This document shows positions 61,819 to 64,000 of a stretch of DNA of 64,000 nt, piece by piece. The stretch's first letter is position 1, and the number at the start of each line of letters is the position of its first letter. The translations under genes and the position numbers were made by a program. The notes below the pieces were generated by a model, which saw only the letters and a list, made by a program, of their open reading frames with translations, had not been told where the DNA came from and did no database searches. This DNA comes from a bacterium Ga0077546 (lineage in GTDB: Bacteria > Cyanobacteriota > Vampirovibrionia > Obscuribacterales > Obscuribacteraceae). The stretch spans positions 1 to 64,000 of the forward strand of contig LNEX01000253.1 in the NCBI GenBank assembly GCA_001464165.1, given 5' to 3'.

Positions 61819-64000
61819 GTAGCAGCCGGTGTGACTCCAGGATTAGGTTGAACGCCTGTTGAAACGCCAGTTTGGCCAGTAAGATTGGCCGCAGGTACAT
61901 TGCCAGTCGGATTTGCACCAGTATTTCCTGGGGTACCAGAAGTACCGACAACCTTACCAGTCGCGTCAGTAGTCACTTGTGCCGGTGGTGTGACACCAGG
62001 AGTTTTCAGGGCATTAGCAGCATTGGTTGCAACCACTGCTGCAGCAGCTCCACCGGCAGCCGCGGCGGCCACTGTAGCAGCTGTATTTGGCTTATTATTG
62101 AATGTTCCTTCCTTCGCACTTGCGACAACCGGCGCACCAGGGTCAGCAGGGTTGAGTGTTTCTTCTCCGGCAACCATGGCTGTCGTCGGATCGGTTCCCT
62201 TACCGGTGGCAACGCTACCGGTAACAGCAGCAAGCTGGGAAGAGTTGATGGGAGGAACAACGGCCTTGTCGCCAGCTGCAGTGACAGGATTTGAACCCGG
62301 TTTAGGCACAACACTGGTGTCGCCCTTAGCGCCGTCAAGCGGCTTACTTGCACCACCGACACCACCCTTGCCAGCGTCAACAGTAGTCTTAACTGAACCA
62401 TCAGCATTGAGGTTAGAGCCAGGTGCACCAGGGGTACCACTGCCAGCCATCTTCAGACCAGGCACCACCGATGATGCCACGGCCTTACCAGCTTCATCAC
62501 CTGTGCCAGTTACTTCAACTTCATCACCAGCGGCCTTCAAGGCTGCGCCAGCGGCAGCACCAGCTGCGGCACCCTTGGCGATATCAGCAGGATTGATACC
62601 AGATGCCAGGTCTTTACCCTTGCCGGTTAACTCAGCGCCAGTTCCTTTAGCTTCAGCTTTAGGATCAACAACTTTGCCAGTGACAGTAGCTTGATCTTTA
62701 ACGACTTCACCAGCCTTACCGCCGGCAGCAGGTGGAGCAGTAACTCCAGCCTTAATTGGTTGGCCTTTAGCATCGAGCAACTCTTTGCCGTTCTTATCTG
62801 TCAAATTTCCAGCAGCATTTACAAGACCACCAGCAGCAGCTGCAGCGGCAGCAGCTTTAGCGGCCTCAGCAGTACTCAAGTCTTTGCTAGCTTGTTCGCC
62901 AGTTCCAGCATTAGCATTAGCGGCAGCAGCATCTTTGTTAGCGGTATTGAGACCAGCATTAGCACCCATGGCTGCCATACCAGCACCCACAGCCGCAGCA
63001 CCTAGTGCTACACCAGTACCAGTCTTGGCAGCACTAGCCAAAGCATCAGCGGCACCAGTAGCCGGACTCACCGGTTTATTAGGCCCAGTACCAGGAGGCA
63101 CAACATTGGCAGCCGTTCCAGTCCCAGGAGCACTCTTATCAGAAGCTTTGTTAGCGGCATTAGGATCAGCTGGATTTAGTGGTTTACCATCGGGGCCCAA
63201 ACCAGTACCCTTGCCGTCTTTAGGACCTTTAGGACCTTCTGGTGGCTTGATTGGCTTACCATCCGGACCAAGCCCGCCGGCTCCAGGCCCCTTATTGCCT
63301 TTTGGTCCACCAGGACCATCAACCTTACCAGTGGCCTGAGCACTACGAATATCTTTTAATAGTCCAGGATTGGCAACATCATTTGCCAGACCATTAAGTT
63401 CAACACCTTGCGATTTGGGCGCACCCTTAGCTCCAGCATAACCAAAGTTACCAACGGCATTAGCAAAGTGCTTGGCACGATCACCGAGCATTCCACCCAG
63501 AGCTTTACCGCCAGCAAGCAAACCACCGGTAATCAAACCAGCAGAAACGAAGTCTGACATTGGCGAAATTTGAGCCCTGGCTAAGAACGATGGCACTTGA
63601 ATCATCAACTGCAAGACACCCACAGCCATGACAATTTTGCCCCAGGGGTTGAAGTCAGATAAGACCACAATCACCAAAATTTTGAGCATACCAACCCAAA
63701 CGAATGTCCACAGGCTCACTTCAACAAATGAGCGCACAAAACCAGAGCAAACATTTTCAGTATCGGGCAGAGCAAAGAAGACTAAGAACAAAGGAGCAAA
63801 CATATATTGAGCAGTGAGCAAAGCAGTCTGAATCGCCTTGAGCACGAGAATATATATGAGCTCAGCAATGAGAATGCCGCCTAGCACCAGGTAGATAATC
63901 AAACCAACGAAGGCGACAAGGGTACCAACTGTTCCTAAAACAATGCCGCCAGCGCCACCAGCCAGAATGCCACCGAGAACCTGACCGGCTACAGGAGCCG
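61674..64000 (-). CDS. Giant VirB6/TrbL-like protein, N-terminal part (5' end beyond window)
   Basis: The frame is open to the window edge (APVAGQVLGGILAGG), so the TTG at 63902 is not the start. It contains at least five TM helices (LVAFVGLIIYLVLGGILIAELIYI, FAPLFLVFFALPDTE, SLWTFVWVGMLKILVIVVL, IVMAVGVLQLMIQ), the VirB6/TrbL channel-core pattern, then a ~600-residue Ala/Gly/Pro/Lys-rich region with motifs such as GPDGKPIKPPEGPKGPKDGK. It ends falsely at AAWSRN because of the one-base insertion near 61688; the intact repeat copy shows it should continue as AAGQGIKTQTG. Confidence 0.78.
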   Translation of the reverse strand, partial: APVAGQVLGGILAGGAGGIVLGTVGTLVAFVGLIIYLVLGGILIAELIYILVLKAIQTALLTAQYMFAPLFLVFFALPDTENVCSGFVRSFVEVSLWTFVWVGMLKILVIVVLSDFNPWGKIVMAVGVLQLMIQVPSFLARAQISPMSDFVSAGLITGGLLAGGKALGGMLGDRAKHFANAVGNFGYAGAKGAPKSQGVELNGLANDVANPGLLKDIRSAQATGKVDGPGGPKGNKGPGAGGLGPDGKPIKPPEGPKGPKDGKGTGLGPDGKPLNPADPNAANKASDKSAPGTGTAANVVPPGTGPNKPVSPATGAADALASAAKTGTGVALGAAAVGAGMAAMGANAGLNTANKDAAAANANAGTGEQASKDLSTAEAAKAAAAAAAAGGLVNAAGNLTDKNGKELLDAKGQPIKAGVTAPPAAGGKAGEVVKDQATVTGKVVDPKAEAKGTGAELTGKGKDLASGINPADIAKGAAAGAAAGAALKAAGDEVEVTGTGDEAGKAVASSVVPGLKMAGSGTPGAPGSNLNADGSVKTTVDAGKGGVGGASKPLDGAKGDTSVVPKPGSNPVTAAGDKAVVPPINSSQLAAVTGSVATGKGTDPTTAMVAGEETLNPADPGAPVVASAKEGTFNNKPNTAATVAAAAAGGAAAAVVATNAANALKTPGVTPPAQVTTDATGKVVGTSGTPGNTGANPTGNVPAANLTGQTGVSTGVQPNPGVTPAATSNVTGEEIINADPAAQALAAGKEGTATLKPGGNPVVNAAATAAWSRN

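Noticed and set aside
61885..63339. Long plus-strand ORFs (up to 269 aa) opposite the VirB6-like gene
   Set aside because: They are antisense shadows of Ala/Gly/Pro-rich codons, with low-complexity products and no ribosome sites.

Overview
The window looks like chromosomal DNA of a non-photosynthetic cyanobacterial relative (Vampirovibrionia/Melainabacteria, most like the Obscuribacterales). This is an inference from gene content: a DapL-type aminotransferase, many small secreted TPR proteins, a DUF4388 protein with a decayed GGDEF domain, a DUF2207 protein, membrane glycosyltransferase-like proteins with large exported tails, and a divergent type IV secretion set with very long Gly/Ala/Pro-rich proteins. 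No rRNA, tRNA or CRISPR array was seen.

Layout. 0-34 kb is mixed housekeeping and accessory DNA: a diguanylate cyclase cut by the left edge, a YkgJ-type Cys-cluster protein, exported TPR proteins, a DUF2207 protein, a HerA-like ATPase broken into three frames, two polytopic membrane proteins with exported C-terminal domains, a PlsC-like acyltransferase, an NCS1 permease, a BaiN-like flavoprotein, a 36-bp hairpin repeat array next to an orphan AbiEi/DUF6088-like regulator, an ArnT-like glycosyltransferase, dapL, an orphan adenine DNA methyltransferase (frame-broken), TPR and TonB-like exported proteins, a 3-hydroxyacyl-CoA dehydrogenase and an OppF-type ATPase. 34-35 kb holds a replication-relaxation protein.

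35.5-49.4 kb is the most interesting part: a compact same-strand cluster headed by two palindromes, one a good match to a 7-1-7 Fur box. It encodes a 2-oxoglutarate/Fe(II) oxygenase, an unknown protein with a DGNHR motif, two CooC/NifH-like P-loop ATPases, a Y4yA-like PLP decarboxylase, a cysteine-synthase/SbnA-like enzyme fused to a rhodanese domain, a SufS-like cysteine desulfurase, a FAD amine-oxidase/desaturase-like enzyme, a tandem GNAT protein, a Fur-family regulator and two SAM methyltransferases. Together they suggest a metal-regulated pathway that builds a diamino-acid- or sulfur-derived small molecule or metal cofactor. I cannot name a described system with this gene set. A serpin gene converges on its end.

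50.6-64 kb is a minus-strand conjugation module: a VirD4-like coupling ATPase with a zinc ribbon, a VirB8/NTF2-like protein, a VirB4 ATPase, a VirB3/PrgI-like protein, a DUF2225 zinc-ribbon protein and a giant VirB6/TrbL-like protein running off the right edge.

Quality warning: at least seven genes are interrupted by frame breaks. One lies in an A6 run and one in a repeat whose second copy is intact, so many breaks are probably assembly indels rather than true pseudogenes. Several other genes lack a canonical start codon where coding clearly begins.
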